DNA from: Flammula alnicola
Taxonomy: Eukaryota; Basidiomycota; Agaricomycetes; Agaricales; Strophariaceae
DNA: 64,000 bases
Direction: 5' to 3'
NCBI GenBank assembly: GCA_015499995.1
Contig: JADNRV010000066.1
Coordinates: 1-64,000, forward strand
Below the pieces are notes generated by a model. The model was not told the DNA's origin. It worked only from the letters and a program-made list of their open reading frames with translations, and searched no databases. The position numbers and the translations under genes were made by a program. Below, one piece after another: positions 48,743-58,481 of this stretch; position 1 is the first letter of the stretch; every line of letters starts with the position of its first letter.

Positions 48743-49781
48743 TGAATGAAGGCTTCGTTACGATATGATATTCCCGTCCTTTCCCAAATTTATGTGTAAT
48801 ATATTCCCGGAGCACAGTCCTGACAAGTTGAAATCGCCATTTATGTATTACTCGAGAGGTGCCCAAAATCTGAGCTCTATACCCCGCTACGTCTCGCGTT
48901 ATTTGATATTTTACTTGTTGAAGTGAAACTTTGGCCCATATCCATAGTGCCAGTTGCTCGTTGACGAGGCTTGACGTTGTCGCGCAAATACCTGACCAAT
49001 TCCGTAGTGATTAAATTAATTGACTCTTCGGTCGCCTTCATCATCCAGAATTACTTCTGGGCGATAAATTGTCGCCGACAATGGGGAAGACGGGTCAGAG
49101 CTCGAAGATATATAACTTTCGCAGTGTCGCTGTCTGACAGTCTGGGATTGCCAGTTCAGGGGAAGTAGAAGGAATGTCCGGGCCACGCACATTGTCGAGG
49201 GTGTTCTGATCATCATGATTGAAAATTTGATATGATCTTGTTTGTCGAATTGGCCATGGATGATCGACCTTGTGCTTGACTGTAATCAGACAAGGTAAGG
49301 ACTAGCGGGCGTCGAACGACATCGCTATAATTGTCTGGATTCAGACTCTGCGAACGGTGTCAAGGCAGCTGACAAGCCGTGCGCGTGAAGCTTGAAGCTT
49401 GAAGCTTTGAACTTTGAAGCAAGGTGCCCTAACAGAGGTGATGAACAGCGTTCGACTCAGAGGCGAGCGTTGACATGGTTCTATATGCCTATTTTGAACG
49501 GATGAAATTTAAAATTTTATCAAAGCCATACATGTATCGAGTAAAATCATTACTTCCGTTGTTTACAAACCTTCCTGGGGCTTGAGAATGTGGAGATCAA
49601 GGTCGACACGTTCTTAAGTCAAGAGAGAAACACGTGACGGAAGAACATAGTCTACGTGATGAAAGAGTACCGCGCTGCTCTAAGTCTTCCACTTCGACCG
49701 CGCTGGCACTCTTTTCACCCCTCGCTCAGATTCACCCCGCTTAGCGAAAATTCTTTTTGACCCGCTCATTCTGCTCGCATC

Positions 49782-51606
49782 ATGAATAATCCTCACTCTT
49801 TAGAATGTCCGGACTTCACTGGGGACCTGTACACCGCCGAGCGCAATGACCTTACGCAGGCTGGTCTGGCCGAACCCGCTGCTATCACATTCTTACAAAA
49901 CATGTGGAAGAGGTCTAACGACGCCGATAAACGTAAATGGGATGAAAAGATTGAAGCTGACCGCCTTGCCACCGAAGCGGATTTATTAGTACGAAAAGAA
50001 GCTGAGCAAGCGGCCATCGCCTTGAAGGAGCAAGAAGCAATCGCCGCTGAAAAGGAAGAAATGAAAAAGAACAAGTCGAAGTACTTCGCTATCAATATGA
50101 ACCGTATCGCCCCCCGCGGGCGTGATGTAATCCCATCTACAGCGGTCATGGCGAAATTAAAGAAGGGCGAGTACGTTCATCTGTATCATTTCACCAACGA
50201 CGGCCTCGACAGAGTCGACCACGACCCTACCGCTGAGAGCAACAATTCTACAAAACTAGTCACCAATCCCGATGGCTCTCTCTCATGGGAACCCATTATC
50301 AATAACAAGAGCGTTAGCGCCGTAAAATCAGACGCTGAGTTATCTATTGAAGATTTCTGTCACGCCTGTCCCCGCATGCTCACTGCTATGTCCGAATGTG
50401 GATGGCCCGACAACCGCTGTCAAATGTTCCACTCCTTTTGGTCAAACATTCAACAGCACGACTACAGGGACTCAAGCGAGCCGCGGGACCACCGGGCGCT
50501 AATGATGTACCAGGACAAACAACGCAAACGCTGGCACATGACAACGGCGGCCGCGACGTCTTCTGAAGAAGTTTACAACTTAGCGCCCATATGCGAAACA
50601 AAACTTGCTGAATACTGGCGAAAAATCGACATCCAGATGCGTGATTCCGAAAACAAAGCTTGGCGTGAAGCGGTGCGCATCTCTTCCCTTCTATTTATAA
50701 AATTTGACGCATATATCTGACTCTTGTTCTTCTACTGCTCTCCCACTCCACATCAATCACTCCCGGTTGCTGTTTACGCATTTTCGCTGATTCGCTGTTC
50801 CCGCGCATGCTGTTATCTCTACTCTGCTGTTCTGCGATTTTTTTTTTGCGCTGGATTCTCGCTTCTCCTGCGTTTTCCATGCGGCTGCCCATGTGTTTGC
50901 GCTGCGTTCTCTGCTGGTTTCGCACATTGTGCTGCGTTCTGCGGGTCTTGCGTTTCTTGCGTTTTCTGCTGGTTCCGCACTTGGTGCTGCGTTTTGCGTG
51001 TCTTGCGTTTCTTGCGTTTCTGCGCGTCTACCATTTTGCTGGGTCTTGCCGTTCTTGCGTCTTATCTATTTCACGCTACGAATTTCTTGCTATTCTGCCG
51101 CTCTCACGCTGCCGTGACACCACATTCTTGTGATTTGTTTCTGGTTCTATGTTCCCGATTGCCTACTTGCACAGGAATCGGCGAGATATGGTACGAGTTC
51201 TGGGGCAAGGGGGCGCGACTCTGATCGCAGAAATCGCCGCCGTTCCCCGTCCCCATATCGGAACCGCAGACGTTCTGCATCTCCACCCAGAAACTCAAAA
51301 GGCCGGTCGGATTTTTTCCGCGGCACAGGCAGAGATGGCGCCAAAGCCTGTGCGGTTTGCCTTGGGTGCCAACCCCACCAGTTCTCCAGCTGCAACGCGA
51401 CCCACATATGGGACCGTTCACACGAGACAATTTGTTCACGCAATGCGAAAGGGGTGCTCACCTCGAAGTCCAGTGGACAACCCATGTGTCTCGATTGGCA
51501 GACATCCAAAGGATGCTCCGGAAAACACGAGGACAGGCACAAGTGCTCTGGCTGTGGGTCTGCCTCCCACGGAGCCAACACTTGTTCTCGAACAGAGAAA
51601 GCTTAA
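49782..51606 (+). CDS. DIRS gag-like protein (spliced)
   Basis: Exon 1 (49782-50672) and exon 2 (51175-51606), joined in phase 0, give 440 residues. Exon 1 has an Ala/Glu/Lys coiled coil (about residues 45-100) and the block CHACPRMLTAMSECGWPDNRCQMFHSFW, found in fungal DIRS gag proteins. Exon 2 begins with an Arg/Ser-rich nucleic-acid-binding segment (RNRRRSPSPYRNRRRS) and ends with Cys/His clusters (CLDWQTSKGC and KCSGCGSASHGANTC) that look like a zinc-binding module. It would package element RNA. The 502-bp intron has good borders (GTGCGC, TTGCACAG) but holds repeats. Splicing is inferred. Confidence 0.7.
50885..51045 (+). repeat. Imperfect tandem repeat inside the gag intron
   Basis: About three degenerate copies of a ctgcgttytgcgggtcttgcg-like unit, with period near 57 bp, all pyrimidine/G-rich on the plus strand. 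Probably replication-slippage DNA, and one reason to treat this stretch as intron. Confidence 0.6.
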
Positions 51607-53599
51607 TGCTGTTACTCCGTACAAATGGCAGGCTTGGGAAGCTGCTTTACATAACTCAGGTCTCTCAGCCAAATACCCGGATGTTATCCGTGGGCTGCGA
51701 GAAGGCTTTGTTGTTAACTTTCCTACCATCACTCGCACACAAATTCCTCCGAATCGACCTTCTGTGCGAGAGTTTCAATCCCACTTCGATAGCATTGTTG
51801 CAGATGAGTGTGCAAAAGGGCGTTACATTGGCCCTTTCACACAATCCGCTCTGGAAGCAGCCATTGGGCCCTTCCAATGTTCTCCCTTCTCCATTATTCC
51901 CAAAGCCGGCCACGTGGATAAATTCCGTATTATACAAAACTTCTCATTTCCTATCTCTCCTTCGCCTGCGTTTCCCAACTCCTCTGTCAACTCCGCTATT
52001 GTCTCCAGCGATTTTCCCTCTACGTGGGGCACCTTTGAGGTCACCTGCGCTGTCGTCTCCACATTACCTCCCGGTTCCCAGATGGCCGTACGCGATATCT
52101 CCGAAGCTTACAGGACTGTCCCCCTACATCACTCTCAATGGCCCTCGGGTGTCGCCCATGTCGGCAACAACAGGTTCTTCGTGGACGTCTGCTGCGCTTT
52201 TGGAGCTTGCCCGTCTGGGGGCGGTCGCGGCTATGGCGGTATCGGAGATACTAAGGTTGACCTCTTTCGTTCCCGCGGCATGGGTCCGCTTCACAAGTGG
52301 GTCGACGACAACACTTTCTTTCGCCTACTCAAGATCTACCTCGACTCCTACAATGAGTTGCGCGAACAATGGCGCAGACTGGTTCAAGACCAGGGAATCT
52401 CTGCCAACGGGGGCCGCATGTGGTATGGAAACGGCCTGGCGGCAGACGGTTCTGGCTTCGAGGCAGTTGAGGACTTCAATTTTCCACTACTCGACCTCTC
52501 TGCTGCCAGCCCACGCACCGACAACGAGTACGCATACAACTTCGACGATATTGACCGTCTTTCCCGTGAGCTGGGTGTCCCGTGGGAGTCTTCCAAAGAT
52601 GTACCATTTGGACAATCTGCGGTTTACATCGGGCTTACCTGGAACCTCACATGTCGCTCTGTCAGTCTCCCTGAGAAGAAACGCCTCAAATATCTCGCCT
52701 CGGTTGATGACTGGGTCTCACGCCCAACGCACACCTTGGAAGACGTCCAGAAGCTCTATGGGCGCTTGCTTCATGCGACACTGGTCTTTCCTGCTGGGAG
52801 GTCGCGCCTGGTCGGCTTCGAGTCTATGCTTGGCATTTTCAAAGACTCGCCTCATGTCCCTCGCCATGCGGACAAGTCCATTAGCGGCGACCTTGTCTGG
52901 TGGTCCATCAAGCTCCGTCTTGAGTCCTTCCATCGACCGATCCCGTCCATGGTCAATGTTGTCGACTATGGGGCTTACTCCGATGCCAGCTCCGAGGTTG
53001 GGATTGGCATCATCATCCACGGGCGCTGGAGAGCTTGGAGACTCCTCCCTGGATGGAAGACACTCAATGGCTCCCGCGACATCTCATGGGCAGAAGCGAT
53101 CGGGTTTGAACTTCTCGTCGATGCTATCTTGCTCGTTGCCCCCTCCGAAAAGAACTACCGCCTCTATGGAGACAACAAAGGTGTCATCGAGGGCTGGTGG
53201 AACAAGCGAAGCCGAAACGCTCAAGTTAACGAGGTCTTCAAATGCATCCAAGACAAATTGGAGCTTCACAACCTCATGGACGCCATACACACGTCCTATG
53301 TACCCAGCAAATCGAACCCAGCAGATGGCCCCTCCAGGGGCATCTTCCCTTCGAGTTCCCTACTCCTACCGCCACTCCCGATTCCTGTCAGAGCGGCTGG
53401 ATTCCTCATTGACGCTCAAGAGCCACTCACGCGGGCAGAAATTCAGCTCCGGCAACGAGGAATTTGCCCCAAACCCCTCCCTCGCTCCCAGCGCGACACC
53501 TCGGCAGAACGAGCGTTCAATGACAGCCATTTCGACGATGTCAACTGGGTCCGCCGTCTGGAGTGGGGTGACTCCGCTGACGCTGACGGAGCGTTTTAA
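51590..53599 (+). CDS. DIRS reverse transcriptase / RNase H
   Basis: An open frame that overlaps the gag 3' end in another frame. The open frame begins earlier, but family-like sequence starts near 51590. RT blocks are FSIIPKAGHVDKFRIIQNFSFP and RDISEAYRTVPLH. The catalytic core is HKWVDDN (family usually VDDF/W), keeping both Asp. Next come a thumb region with LEDVQKLYGRLLHATLVFPAGRSRL and an RNase H part (YGAYSDASSEVGIGII, SWAEAIGFELL, YGDNKGVIEGWWN, SYVPSKSNPADGPSR). It copies element RNA into DNA. No methyltransferase domain is evident. The frame is uninterrupted over about 670 codons, so the element is not ancient. Translation probably needs frameshifting or reinitiation. Confidence 0.8.
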   Translation, partial: EQRKLNAVTPYKWQAWEAALHNSGLSAKYPDVIRGLREGFVVNFPTITRTQIPPNRPSVREFQSHFDSIVADECAKGRYIGPFTQSALEAAIGPFQCSPFSIIPKAGHVDKFRIIQNFSFPISPSPAFPNSSVNSAIVSSDFPSTWGTFEVTCAVVSTLPPGSQMAVRDISEAYRTVPLHHSQWPSGVAHVGNNRFFVDVCCAFGACPSGGGRGYGGIGDTKVDLFRSRGMGPLHKWVDDNTFFRLLKIYLDSYNELREQWRRLVQDQGISANGGRMWYGNGLAADGSGFEAVEDFNFPLLDLSAASPRTDNEYAYNFDDIDRLSRELGVPWESSKDVPFGQSAVYIGLTWNLTCRSVSLPEKKRLKYLASVDDWVSRPTHTLEDVQKLYGRLLHATLVFPAGRSRLVGFESMLGIFKDSPHVPRHADKSISGDLVWWSIKLRLESFHRPIPSMVNVVDYGAYSDASSEVGIGIIIHGRWRAWRLLPGWKTLNGSRDISWAEAIGFELLVDAILLVAPSEKNYRLYGDNKGVIEGWWNKRSRNAQVNEVFKCIQDKLELHNLMDAIHTSYVPSKSNPADGPSRGIFPSSSLLLPPLPIPVRAAGFLIDAQEPLTRAEIQLRQRGICPKPLPRSQRDTSAERAFNDSHFDDVNWVRRLEWGDSADADGAF

Positions 53600-54369
53600 C
53601 AGCTCTCTGCCACAAGTGTCCGGCCGGCCGTCTCCACAGAAACAATACCGCAATAACCTGATACTAGCGCCTTCATCAAGCCGGCCTTTCTGTGTGTCCG
53701 GTGAGCATCTTCGTCTGTGGCTACCGTCTCCGCGCACTGCCTCTGCTGCCATGGGCTATGCGCCGTCTTCAGTGGCATCAGCGGAGCGCGTACTCGATTT
53801 CATGAATAATGCTTACGCGCCTGCTACTAAAGAGTCTTACGGAACGGGACTCCTGGTCTTCCACGTCTTTTGTGACCAAAAGATTCCACCGGTACCAGAA
53901 CACCAAAGGGGGCCTGCGAGCGAAGCACTCATCCTGGAATTCATCTCGTCGTGCGCGACCTTGTCTGGCGATGCGGTCCGGAACTATGTCTATGGAGTCA
54001 AAGCTTGGCACACTATCCATGGACTCCCATGGACAGTTGACGACACGAGACTATCCGCGGCACTAACTGCTGCTGAACGCGTCGAACCTGAATCTAGCCT
54101 AAACCTCGCCTTGCCCCTCGATGCAGCTGTTTTCGCATGCTTGACTACTACCTTCTGGTCATGCTCTTGCCTCGGAGAGTTCACCGTCCCCTCGCTAAAA
54201 GCTTTCAAGCCCTCCATCCACGTGAAACCATCTAACGTCACCGAAGCTGTCGCAGATGGGCCGCATCTGCCGGTCACGTCGATACACTTGCCATGGACAA
54301 AGGTAGTCTCTCCTAGCCAGACTACGATATATGTGATGTGCCCTTCGGATCACGATGTATGTAGTCTGT

Positions 54370-54428
54370 TTTTTACCGCGCCCCCAAAACCGTGTCAGGA
54401 AGTTGTTATGTAATCTTCGGACTTTGAA
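54370..54428 (+). repeat. Left 59-bp inverted repeat of the nested element
   Basis: Perfect reverse complement of 55721-55779. It starts with a T-run then accgcgcccccaaaac and ends cggactttgaa. A partial gcgtcaatatt match continues inward. Confidence 0.9.
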
Positions 54429-54579
54429 CCCCCGGTCCGCTGCAGACGCGTCAATATTCCTCCCGACTTCATCTCGACGCGATCATTCATGCAATCTTGT
54501 CGTTAAACCTCTAGAATTCCAATCGTTTCTTTATTTCAAGGTCTGGAACCTGTTATGAGTCAAAAATAATGGCTTCGGC

Positions 54580-55399
54580 AGGATCTCATAGGCCTCGAGA
54601 CAATCAAGGCAATTGTGAGGAAGATTCAAGTTGTACCAACGTGGACGAATGGTCTGCATGCGGTCCAGCTCAAACTCGTTTCTGTCATCCTTGACGGAAC
54701 AGATATGCTTTGCTATACTGCCACTGGGGATGGAAAGTCGGCTCCCTTTGCGATTCCCTGTCTCGTTCTCCTCGAATACAACAACAACCCTGAGGCTTAT
54801 CCCCGTGGTCTTCCTACTCGAGCAAAGCCTATAGAGGTTGTAATTACACCAACCAAGGGTCTTGCAAATAAAATTGTATGTTCTTTGACTCCTTTTTCTA
54901 TTCATCCTTCACAACTCGCTAGGTCAATCAACTGTTCAAACTGAATGTATCTGCCTTCTCTTACTGCGCGGAAACCTTAACTAAGGCAAGGAAGACCGGA
55001 CTCCGCTTGGCACAGGAAATCAAGGAGTGTGTTCGGTGGCAGGTTGTGTGTGTGGACCCAGAGCATCTCCGTAACATGGAATGGCGGGAAATTACAGAGG
55101 GTTCCACCTTTCGATCCAATGTTTTATTCGCGTGTGTCGACGAAGGTCATCTGATCAACTCTTGGGGCCTTTCTTTTCATCCAGCATTTACCCTCATTGG
55201 AACTTTCTTGCGGGGCCGCTTTCCATCTTCGATTTCCATTCTGGGCCTCACAGCAACTCTCGAACCTAGGTTACCAACCGAATCTGTTTGCAAGAGTCTT
55301 AAATCCCGGGTCCCTAAGAAATGCCTCCATTTTCTCGAACTTGAGTGCCGACTTTTGGATGTCGCTCTGCGGAGACTGACGCAGCCGTGGTTGGCTTGA
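54580..55399 (+). pseudogene. RecQ-like helicase fragment inside the nested element
   Basis: Two exons (to about 54876 and from about 54925) joined by a short intron carry helicase motifs in order. They are Walker A CYTATGDGKSAPF (relatives usually have GxGKS), motif Ia ITPTKGLANKI, a DEAH-like DEGHLINSWGLSFHPAF and motif III GLTATLEP. The ATP-binding lobe is present, but the second lobe and any RQC domain are missing before the stop at 55399. It is therefore a captured 5' piece of a basidiomycete RecQ/DEAD-like gene rather than the element's own enzyme, though I cannot exclude a shortened element gene. Confidence 0.7.
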
Positions 55400-55720
55400 C
55401 GATCCATCCATCCATCCAGGCCCGTTAAATGGAGAGCCGAGTGTAGTCGACAGTGGTCCGCGAGTATCATCAGGAGAAGATGGAAGTGAAGCACTTGAGG
55501 CACATGAGGCAGATGGCAAAAGACGTTGGAGGTAATCTGGAGTCTCTGGCACTGTGATGATGAGGGTTTTCTTGTAAGTTTGAATGCTTCTAACATTTCC
55601 TTCCATCGAGCTTGGGTATTGCTTTGAATAAGAATTGAATTTACGATAGTAGAGCAAGCGGCATATGTATAAACATGTCGAGAATGGGACGCCTGCAGTG
55701 CAATATTGACGCGACGCGTT

Positions 55721-55779
55721 TTCAAAGTCCGAAGATTACATAACAACTTCCTGACACGGTTTTGGGGGCGCGGTAAAAA
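55721..55779 (-). repeat. Right 59-bp inverted repeat of the nested element
   Basis: Perfect reverse complement of 54370-54428. Confidence 0.9.
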
Positions 55780-56423
55780 CAGGACTAGGACAAAGGTGGC
55801 CAAACATCGCGGTGAAACCGTCCACTGGGCCCCTCAAGATGGCATGTGCGATCCCCATGCTGCGCTCGCCAACCATCTCCGAGTCAACAAACCCCACGCC
55901 AATGCGCACCTTTTCTCCTATGCCCACACCGACCGGAAGGTTCGACCGCTGACATGGACAAACTTCCTGAAACGCTTAAACGCAGCTGCGGCGTCAGCTG
56001 GTTTGCCACCAACTCAAGGCCACAGTCTACGCATTGGGAGCGTCCTCGAATATCTCCTGCGCGGGCTCTCCTTTGAAACAGTCAAAGCTCTCGGCCGCTG
56101 GACCGGAGACTCTTTCAAGCGATACCTTCGTCGACATGCTGCCATACTCGCTCCGTATATTCAGAACACACCGCTGCATGAACCCTTTTTGCGAACAACT
56201 ATGCAGCGTCCTATTACCTGGTAAGCCCATCTCCTAGTGTTTGGGGCCGCGATCTCGTATCGCTTTGCGTCGCTGGGCTCCTATATTTTTGGGATTAGCG
56301 ATACTGATCTCTGCTCGCTTTTTCGTGCCCAACAGATATTGTCCCAGCCCATTTGTTCACGCAGAGTCTCGAGATTGAAGGGACCGCCGGCGCGCGGTCG
56401 CCTTTCCCCAAACCCTGGATATA

Positions 56424-56762
56424 AGGTAGGGCTCATGCATACTCGACAAGCCACACGTGACTTGCGCGTTACTTACGTGACAAAACAGTATTTTTGCAAA
56501 ACGAGAGTTTCACGGAAATTTTAAAAAATTTTGCTTCCTGAGAACGATGGAGAAATGTATTTAAAATGGATCTCAGGAAGCAAATTTTTTACAAACGAAG
56601 TGTGGAGGTTGTTTTTGAAGATTTAAGTGTTCAGGTCCACATTCTTGAATGCACGTGATGAGAGATTTTGAGTGGACGATGACGGGGGCCCAAGATCATA
56701 TGCACATTGTCACACTCTGTCACTTCACGTGGAGGCTTGTCGAGTATGCATGAGCCCTACCT
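56424..56762. mobile_element. MITE with about 29-bp TIRs and TA target duplication
   Basis: The ends are inverted copies beginning aggtagggctcatgcatact and continuing to cgacaagcc. TA flanks both sides (56422-56423 and 56763-56764), as for Tc1/mariner-type elements. The 339-bp interior has no frame. It contains its own palindrome (ttgcttcctgag ... ctcaggaagcaa). It sits in the 3' noncoding part of the DIRS element. Confidence 0.9.
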
Positions 56763-56887
56763 TAGGTATCTTAGGATGCCGATGTCTATTTCTCAGCGTT
56801 ACCTAGCATTGTGTAAATAGACCCAATGGGAGTTTATGATATAAACCATCAGTCCCCCTCCTGCAGTGCAATCTGAACGACATAGAC

Positions 56888-58481
56888 GATAGTCTGAGTC
56901 GATTTCTCGGCGTTTTCCCACGCTTTCAATAACACACGCCGCAAGTGTGCGTCGTTTGTCTTAGAGCTTCCTTAGAGCTTCCAAACCAATTTACTTGACG
57001 TCTGCACCCACTGGGCAATCGATGGTGGCGTATCACATCGTGTTAATCTGCAGTAAGTATCATGCTGGAAATCAAAGGTCCGCGGTTCGACTACTCTCAT
57101 CCTTTACAGATTTGCTTATTTCTACGTAAACCGCAGTCATGACTATGCACTTCGAATAGCTGACGATCTTGCTCTATTGATGCGTACACGCCGTTCGAAC
57201 TCAGAACTGTCTGTGGAACAATGTCAGTCGACCGGCGCTCGGTATGACAGGGGGGGGGGTACTAACTTAACGCCTCTTTTTCGTTCTGTAGTGTTAGATC
57301 CGGCAAGCATGATGGGATCGAGTGTATGAAGGGATGAGCTGGCGTTTGAGACTCTGTGTGAAACGAGGTTAGCCCGGCATTGTTTTCTGAGAATTGTACC
57401 AACCTAATGTCATACTTATGCTATATTCAGTCCTCATGCGAAGACGAAGACTCTCGGTCAGCGAACACGATGGATGAAGGGACATACTTATGTAGTGAGA
57501 CGATGTCGCTCAGCGTGGCGCGGAGACTGGATGGGAAGACGAGGCCATGAGTGACGAAAGAGGTAAGCAATCGGCTCATTACTCACAAAGAAAGTTACTG
57601 ACAGATCTCTAGGATTGTCATCGGAGGAAACATGACGCCAAAGTGTCAGGTCATAATGACGTCGGGTTAGAAAGCATAGGTCTGCTCTCGTCGTACGGTT
57701 TTTGCTTGTTTACTTATCATAAACTATCGACTGTCTAGTACCTGCTACGATTAGTCAGTGCCCCTATTGCTTCTACATGTTAGGATCTCGTTTTCGAAGC
57801 ATATATGTCAGTGCTGGGTGTTCAAGACTCCATATGCGACAAGGTTAGCCGAGATCGCTTCGTAAGACGGACGTTGGCGCTAACCTATGCTCAGATTTGC
57901 CTTTTATATAGGTTCAAAAGGCAATTCTTGGATAGGTTCGAGGAGATGTCGCGACGACACTACATGGGCGGTTTAGATTGCCTAGTGCTGACACGGAGAC
58001 TGAATGGGAAGACGAAGACAAGAATGATAGAAGAGGTACGTTAATGGCTCGTTACTCACCAAGAACATGGCTGACTGTAAAATATTTTTAGCATTGCCAT
58101 TGACAACTGCAACATAGCACCTCGACCATCAATCAATGTACCAAGTATGATGAAATGATGAACATACCGAAACGATGGCCATCGAAGATACGACAAAGGG
58201 ATGGAGGCGAGTGGGCGATGGTGTAGGCAATAGGCAACGACCTGGACCGATGGGTAGAAGTACGCTTGGGATATCGATCGCATCTCGTTTGAAACCCTTT
58301 CCCCTGAGCAGTCCCTCCTTCTTATCTTTCCGAGTCTCATCTGCGTACATTCCTTGTTCTCTTTAAATAGGAAGAAGTGATATTAATAATCAGGTTGTGC
58401 TGTAAAGAGTACAGGCCCAAAGCGCAAAGCGCTGAGCAGCGGTGAAGATGTCTTCCGTGTGAAAATTTACGTGCGTGCAAC
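56888..58481. other. Right-arm flank with decayed exon modules, NLR 5' region
   Basis: Inverted match to 16.1-18.77 kb. It contains two related module remnants (57.42-57.62 and 57.83-58.09 kb), each a short coding-like piece (RRLDGKTR- and RRLNGKTK-like) followed by a splice-donor-like gtaagc/gtacgt and a ctag/tttag acceptor. No complete gene. The last 150 bp are the likely promoter of the NLR, but no TATA box is obvious. Confidence 0.5.

Larger units (their letters stand above)
54305..55787. mobile_element. Nested TIR element with 10-bp target duplication
   Basis: GGACAAAGGT occurs at both edges (54295-54304 and 55788-55797) and the host recombinase frame is continuous without the insert, which fixes the boundaries. 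A 59-bp perfect inverted repeat (54370-54428 and 55721-55779) lies just inside. About 65 bp of extra DNA, containing a gtagtct/agactac hairpin, sits outside the left inverted repeat, so the two ends are not symmetric. There is no transposase. It carries a helicase fragment. Confidence 0.8.
53751..56224 (+). pseudogene. DIRS tyrosine recombinase, split by an insertion
   Basis: Part 1 (53751-54304) and part 2 (55798-56224) form one frame of about 326 codons once the insert and one copy of its 10-bp duplication are removed. Part 1 has the core-binding domain (SYGTGLLVFHVFC, VRNYVYGVKAWH) and the first catalytic block SCLGEFTVP. Relatives have Arg just before LGEF and this copy has Cys, a CGC to TGC change. 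Part 2 has the conserved GHSLRIGSVLEYLLRG, GRW and the tyrosine in KRYLRRH. The enzyme normally inserts the circular cDNA. Here it is doubly disabled, so the copy is immobile. Confidence 0.82.
49608..56887 (+). mobile_element. DIRS-like YR retrotransposon, with nested insertions
   Basis: Boundaries come from comparison with the left arm, where the flanks aaggtcga and tagcccgag are contiguous. A three-base GAC occurs at both edges and may be a target duplication, though this is weak. The element carries a gag-like gene, an RT/RNase H frame and a tyrosine recombinase in overlapping frames, the gene set of the DIRS order. Without the nested 1.49-kb insert and the 0.34-kb MITE it would be about 5.4 kb. 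I did not find clear terminal inverted repeats or the split direct repeats some DIRS elements have. Confidence 0.8.

Noticed and set aside
51357..54413. A single 1018-codon frame covering most of the DIRS element
   Set aside because: Only its last part (from about 53.6 kb) encodes the recombinase. The earlier part overlaps the RT frame and has no domain content.
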